A stretch of 34,103 bases of DNA from UBA4421 sp028228615 (lineage in GTDB: Bacteria; Pseudomonadota; Gammaproteobacteria; Pseudomonadales; Azotimanducaceae), in assembly GCA_028228615.1 (NCBI GenBank), contig JAOJBS010000024.1, positions 1 to 34,103 on the forward strand, written 5' to 3'. How positions within the stretch are numbered: the first letter of the stretch is position 1; each line of letters opens with the position of its first letter. Both the position numbers and the translations under genes were made by a program. A model generated the notes under the pieces. It was not told where the DNA came from. It ran no database searches and worked only from the letters and a program-made list of their open reading frames with translations. This document shows, in pieces, positions 24,663 through 33,496 of the stretch.

Positions 24663-26357
24663 CTATGGGGCCTCGATAGCCTTCAGTGCAGCCAGCCTTG
24701 CTGCCTCAAACTCATCGCCCGCGTACCATGCGGGAAAGTCTGTTTGATTAGCCAAAACCCATCCGGTGTAAAATCCAAACTGTGCATCTTCCACCATGCC
24801 GTCGAATAGCCAATCACTGGTGATCTCGTCGCTGGGTTGATGATAATTTTTGTTGGTAAAAATTTCGTTAAACGCTTTGCCTGCCTCTATGCCGCCATTG
24901 CGTAAATCTTCTCCACCTTCAAAGTTAAGTGAGGGCACACCAATTTTCGCCAAACTAAAATGGTCAGAACGATAAAAGTAACCTTTACTGGGGTCTTGGT
25001 CGCCGTTGATCACTCGGCCTTGCAGGTCCGCAGCTTTTTGCGCAGCTTGGTCTACGGTTGACCGGCCAAATCCCACATAGGAGATATCAAGCGAGCGGCC
25101 GTTGATCTGTGCACCATCCATATTTATTGCAGCGGCTATTTTACCGGGTGCAATTGGTGGATGCTGGGCGAGGTATTTGGAGCCAAGTAAGCCCTGCTCT
25201 TCTGCGCCGACAAAGGCAAACAATACTGATCTTTCGTGTGTGTTAGGCAATTGAGTGAAGGCCTTGCTGATGGCTAAAACCGAAGCAATGCCTGTGGCAT
25301 TGTCCAGCGCGCCGTTATAAATCACGTCCTCGTCTGGTGATGAAGCAACACCGGTACCTAAGTGGTCATGGTGGGTTGTGTAAATAACCACCTCGTCGCT
25401 TAAGTCGCCGCCCGGTAGGCGCGCTAAGACGTTGGCAGAGGTATTAGTTGTGATGGTTATGGGTAGGGTCATGTCTGTGGTTATGGGAATATTGACCGGT
25501 TGAAAATCTCCGCTTTGGGCTTGTTGTCTTAAACTCTCTAAATTTTGCCCAGCGCTTGCTAACGGGTCGGACATGCTGGCGTTACTCATCCAGCCTTTCA
25601 CTTCTAGTGTAGGTTCGCCTTCGTTGGGTAGTTCAAATTGCGGCCCGGTCCAAGAGGTTTGTACCACTTGCCATGGGTAGCCTGCGGAGTGGTCAGTGTG
25701 AATTATGATGACGCCCGCTGCGCCGAGCTTGGCGGCTATCTCATATTTATAGGTCCAACGCCCGTAGTACATGCGCATCTCGCCGCCGAAAAGATTGGGG
25801 TCCCAGTCTGGGTCGTTGTTCATCATGACCAGTACCTTGCCGCTGACATCTACGCCTTTGTAGTCGTCCCAGTCGTATTCGGGTGCTTGAATGCCGTAGC
25901 CAACAAAAATCAATTGAGCTTGTTTCAGGTTTGCTTCTAACGCTTGCTTGCCGCCGGCAACAATAAAGTCGCTGCTTTGTTGGTAAGTCTGTATGCCACT
26001 GGGTGTTGTGAAAGACCAAGTGTCAGGTTGCTTGGCATCTAGGGCGATCAGCTCAAAGGGTTGTAGCCAGGAATTATTTTCCGCTCCAGGGGTAAGGCCT
26101 AGTGCTTTCAGTTTGCTGATTAAGTAGGCCTGGGTCATGCGGTCGCCCTCGGTGCCGGGCCCTCTACCGCCGTAGGCGTCAGATGAAATCTCTTCTATGT
26201 CTGCGCGAATGTCGTTTTCTTCAATATGAGTTGCAGCGTCCACTATCGCCTGAGTTATGTTGAGCGGTTGCTCTTGAGTCGCTTGGGGTTGGCAGGCACT
26301 GAGCAGAACCGGTAGTAAAAGAATGAGGAGTAAACGGGGAGTCCTAATTGAAAGCAT
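24663..26357 (-). CDS. M28-family zinc aminopeptidase, lipoprotein
   Basis: Extracytoplasmic metallopeptidase. The signal ends in LLSAC, so Cys22 is probably lipidated. Residues about 120-270 contain a PA-like insert (KVLVMMNNDP, GAAGVIIIHTD). Zinc site residues by motif are His329 and Asp331 (THHDHLG), Asp352 (GALDNATG), Glu386-Glu387 (GAEEQG), Asp414 (INMDGA) and His506 (NYHQPSDE), so the catalytic set is complete. Length 564 aa is usual for this secreted subgroup. It is divergent from the CoA-transferase gene, with 245 bases between. Confidence 0.93.
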   Translation of the reverse strand: MLSIRTPRLLLILLLPVLLSACQPQATQEQPLNITQAIVDAATHIEENDIRADIEEISSDAYGGRGPGTEGDRMTQAYLISKLKALGLTPGAENNSWLQPFELIALDAKQPDTWSFTTPSGIQTYQQSSDFIVAGGKQALEANLKQAQLIFVGYGIQAPEYDWDDYKGVDVSGKVLVMMNNDPDWDPNLFGGEMRMYYGRWTYKYEIAAKLGAAGVIIIHTDHSAGYPWQVVQTSWTGPQFELPNEGEPTLEVKGWMSNASMSDPLASAGQNLESLRQQAQSGDFQPVNIPITTDMTLPITITTNTSANVLARLPGGDLSDEVVIYTTHHDHLGTGVASSPDEDVIYNGALDNATGIASVLAISKAFTQLPNTHERSVLFAFVGAEEQGLLGSKYLAQHPPIAPGKIAAAINMDGAQINGRSLDISYVGFGRSTVDQAAQKAADLQGRVINGDQDPSKGYFYRSDHFSLAKIGVPSLNFEGGEDLRNGGIEAGKAFNEIFTNKNYHQPSDEITSDWLFDGMVEDAQFGFYTGWVLANQTDFPAWYAGDEFEAARLAALKAIEAP

Positions 26358-26602
26358 GGTGACACCTGTAATTTATTGAAGAATGAACACTTAACTACTT
26401 ATAGCGTTTGCAGGATACCTGTGCGTGGCAAGGGGGGCATAGATCGCTGGGTTAATGATTACTGCCCAAAATGTTATCGATTTTTTGCTACCTTTTCGTT
26501 TTGCGTCTACCAATGATAGTCCTCCTGTGGAAGTCTACAAATTTCACCGCGCTGGGGTTTATACTCAAGAGAATGTTGGGATAAAGAACTTGAGGAGAGG
26601 CA

Positions 26603-27784
26603 ATGTCAGATCAGCAATATCCATTAGAGGGCTTAAAAGTTTTGGACTTTTCGCGGGTGTTGGCGGGCCCTTTTGCTGGTCGGATGCTCTGTGATCTTGG
26701 CGCTGATGTGGTCAAGGTAGAGCCACCTGATGGCGATGTCACGCGTCTCTGGGGCAAGGTGATACAAGGCCTGCCCGGCTATTACCACCAGCAGAACGCG
26801 GGTAAACGTAATATCTGTATGGATCTTCGCGCGCCGGGTGCAAAAGAATTGGTTTTTGAGTTGGTTAAAGAAGCAGACATCTTGATTGAAAATTATCGTC
26901 CAGACGTGATGCCCAGATTGGGTCTTGGTTACGAGGCGCTGAAGGCCATTAATCCAAAGCTCATTATGCTGTCTATCTCTGGTTTTGGTCACGGTGGACC
27001 TGAGTCTCATCGCCCTGCCTATGCACCTATAGTTCACGCTGAAGCGGGGCTTATGTACCGCCAAGCAGACCGTGGTGGGCTGCCATTTAATGATTTGCCA
27101 TTGTCTGTAGCTGACACCAATGCCTCGTTGCATGGTCTTGTGGGCTTGCTCGCTGCGGTTATTTTGCGCCAGCGCACGGGATTGGGGCAGCATATTGATA
27201 TTGCGATGATTGACGCTACCGTGGCTACAGATGACCAAGTGCACTACGCTGTTGAAGACGCGGAGGACACTGCCGCCTTGCCCAACGACACTTGGGAAAC
27301 AGGGGCGGGGCCAATTCTTTTGTCCGCAGATTTTCGTTTTTTGTGGCAACAGCTGACGAAGTTGATGGGTGTTAATGATCCTACGCACAAAGAAATGGAG
27401 TTGACGGAAAAGATTCGCATTCGTCGGCAAATTGTAGGTGAGTATCTGGCGGGTTTGCCCACATGGGCCGATGTTGAAGCGTCTATGGGTAAAATGAATT
27501 TGGCTTGGGGCCAGGTGCGCAATCCAGCTGATTTGCAGCAGCAGCCAACGGTGGCAGCGCGTGGGGCAATTGTGCAAATTGATGATCGGGCTGGCGGTAC
27601 GCGTCCTGTAACCCAGTCGCCTTATCGTTTTTCTGCCGCTAAAAGTGGTGTCAGAGGTCCAGCACCGTATAGGGGTGAGCACAATGTTGAGGTCTTGGCC
27701 GGTTGGCTAAACAAGACTGCAGGTGAGGTAGGCGAGTTGCATACCCAGGGGGTTCTGAAATTAGACGAAGAGTTTGTAAAATAG
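26603..27784 (+). CDS. CaiB/BaiF family (class III) CoA-transferase
   Basis: Transfers CoA between acyl-CoA and a free acid through an aspartyl-CoA thioester. Family motifs are LEGLKVLDFSRVLAGPFAGR, DLGADVVKVEPP, ADILIENYRP and LSISGFG. The nucleophile is Asp171 in LSVADTNASLHG, followed by GLLAAVILRQRTGLGQHIDI. At 393 aa it is a full single-chain enzyme. A strong ribosome site GAGGAGAGG lies just before the ATG. The acid handled is not evident; families with this fold act on carnitine, formate/oxalate, bile acids and methyl-branched acyl groups. It ends at the shared terminator at 27885. Confidence 0.93.
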   Translation: MSDQQYPLEGLKVLDFSRVLAGPFAGRMLCDLGADVVKVEPPDGDVTRLWGKVIQGLPGYYHQQNAGKRNICMDLRAPGAKELVFELVKEADILIENYRPDVMPRLGLGYEALKAINPKLIMLSISGFGHGGPESHRPAYAPIVHAEAGLMYRQADRGGLPFNDLPLSVADTNASLHGLVGLLAAVILRQRTGLGQHIDIAMIDATVATDDQVHYAVEDAEDTAALPNDTWETGAGPILLSADFRFLWQQLTKLMGVNDPTHKEMELTEKIRIRRQIVGEYLAGLPTWADVEASMGKMNLAWGQVRNPADLQQQPTVAARGAIVQIDDRAGGTRPVTQSPYRFSAAKSGVRGPAPYRGEHNVEVLAGWLNKTAGEVGELHTQGVLKLDEEFVK

Positions 27785-27884
27785 AAAGTAGGGTGGTTCG
27801 CAGCCAAGGCTTTTTGTTGCCAGGCACGGCCTCTAAAACATAGATACTCAGACATAAACCCTAGTTTAGGTAAATGTTATAGGT

Positions 27885-27915
27885 AAAAAAGCCCCGCTAT
27901 TGCGGGGCTTTTTTT
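27885..27915. terminator. Bidirectional rho-independent terminator
   Basis: GCCCCGC (27891-27897) and GCGGGGC (27902-27908) form a perfect 7-bp GC stem with a 4-base loop. Six A's precede it and seven T's follow it, so it works on both strands. It separates the convergent CoA-transferase and TonB-receptor genes and is the clearest terminator in the window. Confidence 0.95.
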
Positions 27916-27925
27916 GTCTTCGGTT

Positions 27926-30742
27926 TTAACCGCCGAATGAACGCTGGAAGTCTACACCCCACGTACGGGCCTGTAGTAGCGTACCTTGTAGCCGGAAGTT
28001 TTCTTCATGATTAGCTTGAGATACTTCTCGGAAGTTAACTTCGTCAGTTAAGTTGTCAATGAAGAATCTAACCCGCGTCTTAGCGTCAGCTGACGCCCAG
28101 ATTAAGCTGGTGTCTACACGACGGCGTGCTGGAACTTTGTCGTAAGCACGTTCGATTGAATTGGTGTTGTAGTCACCGGTATAGGAGAACGCGCCATTCA
28201 GTGACAGCGATGCATCTGAAGGTAGTATCCATCTGTAATCTGCCCACATAGTGAACTTATGTTCTGGAATCCCCTTCAGTGAGCTACCATTAAGGTTATG
28301 GCTGGTTGCGCCGAACAATGGCACGGGTGCTAAGTGGTTTTCATCCTCAAGTAGGAGCACGTCATCTTTATACTCGGTTTTGGTGAAACTGTAGTTAGCG
28401 TTAACGGTTAATGCATCTGTTGCCAACCATACACCTTCAATTTCAAAACCAGTGTTTGAGGTATCGCCAGTGTTTACTGGGATATCTCGTGATGTATTTG
28501 TTAGAGGGTCAAGTACATCTACTTGATCTTGATAGTTTTCGTACTGGTAGGTGTAGATCGCACTGAACAGTTGCACGGTACCATCAAATAACTGGGTCTT
28601 ATAACCTAATTCATAAGCGGTCACGTTTTCTTTGTCATAAGACAAAATGCCTACTGGCGTGCCACCTGCGCCGCCTACGCGAGCATCCAAAATGCCTAAG
28701 CCGTATCCACCTGCTCTGTAACCGGTGGTGACATAACCATAAATCAGGGTGTCAGCATTAGGTGTCCAGTCGAGGTTTACGCGGAACGAGGTATCGCTCC
28801 AAGTTTGGCTATCGGAAGCGAGTGATGCCACTCCCATGGGAACGCCCGCTAGTCTAAGTGGGTTGGCGCATGTTGTGGAATCTAGCGCGCATGTGGGCGC
28901 AATAGGGGCATTTGGGTTACCGGTAGGTGTTGCTGCGCCCATATAGAAGTTGGTCCATGCTAAGTCGGTAAAGCCCGCGAATGCAGCGGCGGGAATACCC
29001 AATGCTGGAATACCAGTTACTGCTGGGCCGCGTAAAACTTGGCCGGCGGTTAGGCCGCCAGTTCCAGGAACTACGAAGGTGGGTGAATCGAAGAATGTCC
29101 ACGGGAACATTAATTCGGCGTAAGCGCCACGATTCTCGCTAACGTTCTTTTCGTCTTCGGCCCAACGTAAACCTACAGTCAGCGCCCATTGGTCATTGAA
29201 GGTATAAACACCTTGCGCGTAAACGGCTTTTTGTTCGGTTTTGTTGGTGTTGTTGTGTCTGTAGGCATAACCGTCGCCAAAAGTGTCGCCACCCCAAACG
29301 CCAAGAACTTGTCTGTTCATGGCTGGTGTATCTAGTGTAACAGGGGTTGAACTGATGCCCAATGCAGGTAGGAATGCTCCCAGTGTTCCGTAGTTAGCAG
29401 CTTGGTCAATACGGCCTTGAGAACTTTCATCTGTGATTGTGAAATCTTGTAGGCGCGAACTCTTGAAGTAGTACAAACCTGTAGTTAGAAATAGATTCTC
29501 GTTAACGTCCCAAAGCAACTGAAGTTCGTGGGAGTAGCTGTAGATGTCTTCTAACACGGTGTTGCCAAAGTCAGTGATTTCACTATTGGAGTCATCTGTA
29601 TCAATGTCGTAGGTGTAAGCGAAGTCGCTGTAACCAAATGAGTATTTAACGGTCGCCGCTTCAGAGGCATCCCATGTGATAGTGGTTGACGCACCGCGTT
29701 GGTCAAAACCTTCTCGGTTGTTGCCATTGGTGAGTAACTCATGGCGAACCTCATCCAGATCGCCGTCACCATTTAAGTAGGCGTTTGAAGCGTATGCAGG
29801 GTTCGGTCTGCGTGGCGCAAGATCTACGCCTGGGCGGTTGTTTGCTCCATAGGCTACAGCGCCAGTGTTTGGATTTGTAAACATTTGCGCGCCAGCTGTT
29901 CCGGCGGTTACTGCGCGTAAACCCTGAGCATAAACATCTGTTACTCGGCTGCCGCGTGAACTTCCCCAGCCTTCGTTAATCAGCGCATTGCCGCCAATAA
30001 CCCGATCAGAGTTGCGATCGTTGAAACGAAAATCTACCGAGATCGAGTCGGTAGCAGTCCACTCAAACATAATTGCATTGTTGATATCGTCAGTAGAATC
30101 TGTGCCGGGCATGCCTAGGACGCTGCCTAAAAGTGGGTCGTTCTTGCGCTTAGACGTAGTGAAACGTGCTTTTAGGGTATCAGTAAGTGGGCCGGAAACT
30201 ACGCCATACATTTCTTGGTTATCATTTTTGCCGAGTTGTACACGAACCATGCCGGTGAGTGTGTCCGTTGGGCGCTTGGTGATGTAGTTGATTGCGCCAC
30301 CAATAGAGTTACGCCCGTATAAGGTGCCTTGTGGGCCGCGCAGAACTTCGATTCGCTCAATATCAAACAAACCGTTTTCTGTAAGCGCGATCAGTGAATC
30401 TTCTGAGTAGATTCCGTTGTAATAAGTAGCAACACCAGGGTCTCCGCCCAGTGCTCTAAAGTTACGACCAACACCACGGATACGGATGTCGTAGTTGTCG
30501 CGAGTGGTCGCAGGAATGTAGTTAACAAACTCATTGGCATTTTGAATGCCCATGTCTTCTAGCATTTCTGTGCCAATGGCCGTGATGGAAATTGATGTGT
30601 CAGAAACAGTTGATTCAACTTTCTCTGCGGTAACAACAACCTCTTCTATGCGCCTGCTTGAACTTTCATCGTCAGCTGCAACAGCTCCGAATGAAAATAA
30701 AACCAAACAAACACTCATAGTGCTTACTAAGATTCTTATCAT
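27926..30742 (-). CDS. TonB-dependent outer-membrane receptor
   Basis: Gated 22-strand barrel for active uptake of a large or scarce substrate. A signal peptide ends at AVA-A (about 22). The TonB box region is EEVVVTAEK (33-41). The plug follows, with NANEFVNYIPATT, IRGVG, and the typical IERIEVLRGPQGTLYGRNSIGGAINYITKRP. The rest is barrel; the last residues run GVDFQRSF with an aromatic three from the end. At 938 aa it is long, typical of receptors in marine and sphingomonad-type heterotrophs rather than classical siderophore receptors. AGGGGA precedes the ATG. Ligand unknown; nearby esterase, ligase and CoA-transferase hint at an organic acid or ester. Confidence 0.93.
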   Translation of the reverse strand: MIRILVSTMSVCLVLFSFGAVAADDESSSRRIEEVVVTAEKVESTVSDTSISITAIGTEMLEDMGIQNANEFVNYIPATTRDNYDIRIRGVGRNFRALGGDPGVATYYNGIYSEDSLIALTENGLFDIERIEVLRGPQGTLYGRNSIGGAINYITKRPTDTLTGMVRVQLGKNDNQEMYGVVSGPLTDTLKARFTTSKRKNDPLLGSVLGMPGTDSTDDINNAIMFEWTATDSISVDFRFNDRNSDRVIGGNALINEGWGSSRGSRVTDVYAQGLRAVTAGTAGAQMFTNPNTGAVAYGANNRPGVDLAPRRPNPAYASNAYLNGDGDLDEVRHELLTNGNNREGFDQRGASTTITWDASEAATVKYSFGYSDFAYTYDIDTDDSNSEITDFGNTVLEDIYSYSHELQLLWDVNENLFLTTGLYYFKSSRLQDFTITDESSQGRIDQAANYGTLGAFLPALGISSTPVTLDTPAMNRQVLGVWGGDTFGDGYAYRHNNTNKTEQKAVYAQGVYTFNDQWALTVGLRWAEDEKNVSENRGAYAELMFPWTFFDSPTFVVPGTGGLTAGQVLRGPAVTGIPALGIPAAAFAGFTDLAWTNFYMGAATPTGNPNAPIAPTCALDSTTCANPLRLAGVPMGVASLASDSQTWSDTSFRVNLDWTPNADTLIYGYVTTGYRAGGYGLGILDARVGGAGGTPVGILSYDKENVTAYELGYKTQLFDGTVQLFSAIYTYQYENYQDQVDVLDPLTNTSRDIPVNTGDTSNTGFEIEGVWLATDALTVNANYSFTKTEYKDDVLLLEDENHLAPVPLFGATSHNLNGSSLKGIPEHKFTMWADYRWILPSDASLSLNGAFSYTGDYNTNSIERAYDKVPARRRVDTSLIWASADAKTRVRFFIDNLTDEVNFREVSQANHEENFRLQGTLLQARTWGVDFQRSFGG

Positions 30743-31108
30743 TATTTTCCCCTAGTGCCAGGCATTCGAAGTACCTGCGACCATTTTACGTCAACCATTA
30801 GTTAACTTTCGTTAACGAGTCGGTAGATTAGGGGTTTTTTCTAGAAATTCAAACCTTTAGTGACGAGGTTGTGTTACAGAAATTACAAGGTGTGTAGAAA
30901 GGTAACCTTGAGCTGGGTAATGGCCCTGTATTGGCGCATTTATGGGCGTTTTTGTTGTTTTTTTGAGTACTTGGCAGGCTTTGGGTAAGCCTACATAATC
31001 AGCCAAAAGCTGGCATCAATGGCCTCTTTTGTGTTCCAACTAGGCATAAAACGAGTGTTGGGGAATTGCCCTCAAAGGCAATCTAGAACACTATTAGTAG
31101 ATGAAAGC
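30743..31108. promoter_or_regulatory. TonB-receptor upstream region
   Basis: No gene is seen in 366 bases. GTTAAC occurs at 30801-30806 and 30811-30816, 10 bases apart, the second inside the palindrome TCGTTAACGA (30809-30818); this is a candidate operator for the receptor. The receptor's own promoter is not clear. At the other end, ATTGCC (31065-31070) and GGCAAT (31077-31082) form a hairpin just after the stop of the DUF1295-fusion gene, without a T-run. Confidence 0.4.
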
Positions 31109-32602
31109 TTACTCCACGGTAGCCAGAAAACTCTGACTCTCCGTTTTATAAGTTTGTAATTTGTAGATGAGTTTTCGTTTCGCTGGCAGATCTGAGACCA
31201 AACCCAGCCATTTACCAGCAGCGTCGTATTGCACAGCAAGCGACATCTCGTCCGTTTCAACGCGATAGCTTGTCTCAGCAGCATTTTCAGTTGGGCTTTC
31301 CGGGTATATGGATACGGGTACCAACTCGCCAGTCTGGCCGTTGAGTAATTCACTTTGTGCAACGAAGGTCGGTGCCCAGTAGGCGAAAGGCACAATACAC
31401 TGAGTGTCATGAATTTCATTGGTGGGGGCATCAACTGCAAAACCTTGCGGCGTCAGCTTGCCTTGCAAGGACAGGAATTTGTCTTTGATTTGCGTATCGC
31501 TGGTGATCTTTTGCAGACAATAATTGTTGTCGTACTCTTCAACCACCGCATGCTCATAGGAAAACAGGGTAATGCCAAGGAGTTTGTATTCGAACTTTGC
31601 TTCGCCCTCAAGCCGAATGCCAGAGGTGTGGTAGTAGGCTTTGAACGAATGATAGCCGACTTCCTTTTTGTCAATAAATGCTCTGAAGCGCCAAGTTTCT
31701 GTTTTGGCGTTAAAGTTTTCCTGCGCCGGCTCGCCCTGAGCATAGTTGGGGTGGTCAGAGTGGTGGTTAGAGGGATGGTCAGAAGAGGTGGCATCGTTAG
31801 CGCTGACATCGGGCGCCACGGAGAATGTAACGACACCTGCGATTAGTAGCTGTCGCCACGGGAAAAAACTAGAAGTGCGCGTTACGTAGTCGGTATAACC
31901 GGGTCTTCGTTGCTCGATGTCTGATTCCATACGCTTCACACCAGTAAAGCGGGTGAGCAAAAAGGTCAAAAGGGCCATTGCCAATACGGGCCACCAGACG
32001 CTGTGATGCATAGAGATAAGGCAAATGCCAAGCCAAAAAAGCCATTCGCCAAAGTAATTTGGATGTCGGCTGAATTGCCATAAGCCAGAGTTGAGAACTG
32101 CGTTGGCTGGCATGTCTGCTCTGAAGCGAGTCAGCTGCAAATCTGCGATTATTTCAAAAACAAGACCACTCAAGGCTATCGCCAAGCAAAACCACCGGCT
32201 CCAACCGGCTTCACCCGAATAGTTAAGGATGGGGAGCAGCACCAAACTCACACCCCAAGCCATGAGCGCTTGGGGCAAAAAAATGATGTAGAGGCTGGTG
32301 TAAGGAAATCTGTCGTCCTTGGTGTTACGCACGGTTGTATAGCGATGATCTTCGCCTTTGCCCAATTGCCGCACCACAATATGTATGGCCAAACGCAGGC
32401 CCCAGATGATAATCAGCCCAAGCAGCGCTGTGGCAAACAAGCTGTCTTGCCCGCTAACCGTGTAGAAAACTACGGCGGCAACGACGTGGTAAAGGGGCCA
32501 AAATACGTCAGCAACACTAATGTCGTGTTGCTTGAGTGACCAAAGCCACACAAATGCGGCGAGCCCTTGGATAGCAACGAGGGCGAGCAGTGCAGACAGC
32601 AT
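31109..32602 (-). CDS. DUF1295 membrane domain fused to a secreted DUF6134-like domain
   Basis: A 497-aa fusion. Residues 1 to about 250 are a DUF1295 protein (steroid 5-alpha-reductase-like, several membrane helices) with ADVFWP, RLAIHI, the SGLWQFSRHPNYFGEWLFW motif and RRPGYTDYVTRTSSFFPW. Right after that, RQLLIAGVVTFSVAPDVSAN reads like a signal peptide. Residues about 290-497 then form a soluble beta-rich domain (ETWRFRAFIDKKEVGYHSF, YCLQKITSDTQIKD, CIVPFAYW) that I match to DUF6134 from memory. The frame is continuous with no internal ATG or stop at the joint, so it is a true fusion. The second domain would be held in the periplasm. The start is 9 bases after the NTF2-like gene. DUF1295 identity is firm; the second is moderate. 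Confidence 0.82.
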   Translation of the reverse strand: MLSALLALVAIQGLAAFVWLWSLKQHDISVADVFWPLYHVVAAVVFYTVSGQDSLFATALLGLIIIWGLRLAIHIVVRQLGKGEDHRYTTVRNTKDDRFPYTSLYIIFLPQALMAWGVSLVLLPILNYSGEAGWSRWFCLAIALSGLVFEIIADLQLTRFRADMPANAVLNSGLWQFSRHPNYFGEWLFWLGICLISMHHSVWWPVLAMALLTFLLTRFTGVKRMESDIEQRRPGYTDYVTRTSSFFPWRQLLIAGVVTFSVAPDVSANDATSSDHPSNHHSDHPNYAQGEPAQENFNAKTETWRFRAFIDKKEVGYHSFKAYYHTSGIRLEGEAKFEYKLLGITLFSYEHAVVEEYDNNYCLQKITSDTQIKDKFLSLQGKLTPQGFAVDAPTNEIHDTQCIVPFAYWAPTFVAQSELLNGQTGELVPVSIYPESPTENAAETSYRVETDEMSLAVQYDAAGKWLGLVSDLPAKRKLIYKLQTYKTESQSFLATVE

Positions 32603-32611
32603 TTGAACGCG

Positions 32612-33187
32612 CTACTCGGCTTGGAAGCGTTTGTTAACGGCCCTGACGACCCCACCCAAGAAGGGTACGTGGGAGTAAAAGCCGAGACCTGAATCCCAAA
32701 AGTCTTGGTGTAATACGACCTGACCTTGCTCGTTGAAGCGCAGGTGGGTAATGCCCAAAGTATCGCTTTCTACGGTGCGAATGATGGGTTTGAAGGTCGC
32801 CCGCATGGACCAAACTAAATAGACATCCGCGCCCGATACCAGTGTTTGATGCATTTCTACATTCACTGTCGTACCGGCTTTGCCTAGACCGTCGAAATGA
32901 GTGACGACCTTTTCTCTGTCCCTTGTATGCATCAGCGCGTCACTGAAATGCAATTCCTCGGCGTAGAGTTTGCGTGCGGTAGCTGCCGCACCTGGTTGTC
33001 CAAGGCTCATTAAGAACTGGGTGAATTCATTAATCGTCTCCTCTTCGACTGTTCGGTCTCCCGGGAAGTCGCTCAGAGCTTCTCTATAGGCATCTGGATA
33101 AGCGGAGTTACTTTTTTCTGATTGAGAGGCGCAACCGAGGCCGGTGACGATGACAAGTGCGATGAGTAAGTACGTAATTTTTTTCAT
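32612..33187 (-). CDS. NTF2/SnoaL-like protein, putative lipoprotein
   Basis: A 191-aa protein with a hydrophobic signal ending GLGC (Cys19); the lipobox is imperfect because Gly rather than Leu is at -3. Residues about 50-185 fit an NTF2-like cone: TINEFTQFLMSLG, then YAEELHFSDALMHTRDREKV, and HLRFNEQGQVVLHQDFWD at the end of the sheet. Proteins of this type are often annotated as nuclear transport factor 2 family beside DUF1295 and DUF2878 genes. The start ATG has no clear ribosome site. It is first of a two-gene unit with the DUF1295 fusion. Confidence 0.8.
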   Translation of the reverse strand: MKKITYLLIALVIVTGLGCASQSEKSNSAYPDAYREALSDFPGDRTVEEETINEFTQFLMSLGQPGAAATARKLYAEELHFSDALMHTRDREKVVTHFDGLGKAGTTVNVEMHQTLVSGADVYLVWSMRATFKPIIRTVESDTLGITHLRFNEQGQVVLHQDFWDSGLGFYSHVPFLGGVVRAVNKRFQAE

Positions 33188-33496
33188 GGACGTAGCATAG
33201 ACACGCTTTCGTGAAGCAGCGGTGACGGGGATTTTTTTCTACTTCACGGAATCTTCACGCCGGGGCGTAGAAAGTCGCGAGGTGAAGTTCTCAAACGCAT
33301 AGACAGAAGCTGAAATTTCATTTTTTGAATAGGCTGCGCGTGCTCCAAAAGTGTCGCCTGGCGTGTGAAAATGCGCTGCTTAGTTGCGCTGCGTTACTGC
33401 ATTGGCTCATCTAAGCCTATTCGATTCAGGCGCTAAACAAAAAATATGCCAAATGCTACCCGTACTCAATGGATCAAAACAAAGGAATCATAATCA
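33188..33496. promoter_or_regulatory. Divergent region with repeated GTGAAG/CTTCAC hexamers
   Basis: No gene is seen in 309 bases. GTGAAG at 33211-33216 and 33282-33287 flank two CTTCAC copies at 33242-33247 and 33253-33258. The inner pair is 11 bases apart, and the outer copies are in inverted orientation to them at 25 and 23 bases. This looks like a regulator-binding array for the NTF2-like/DUF1295 unit. I looked for LitR-type TGTACA dyads and found none; GGATCA at 33471 could be an inverted TGATCC -35 of an RpoE/ChrR-type promoter but lacks a clear -10. Confidence 0.4.

Noticed and set aside
26633..27682. 349-aa antisense open frame inside the CoA-transferase gene
   Set aside because: It lies fully opposite a clear enzyme gene and has no recognisable domains; it is a codon-bias shadow.
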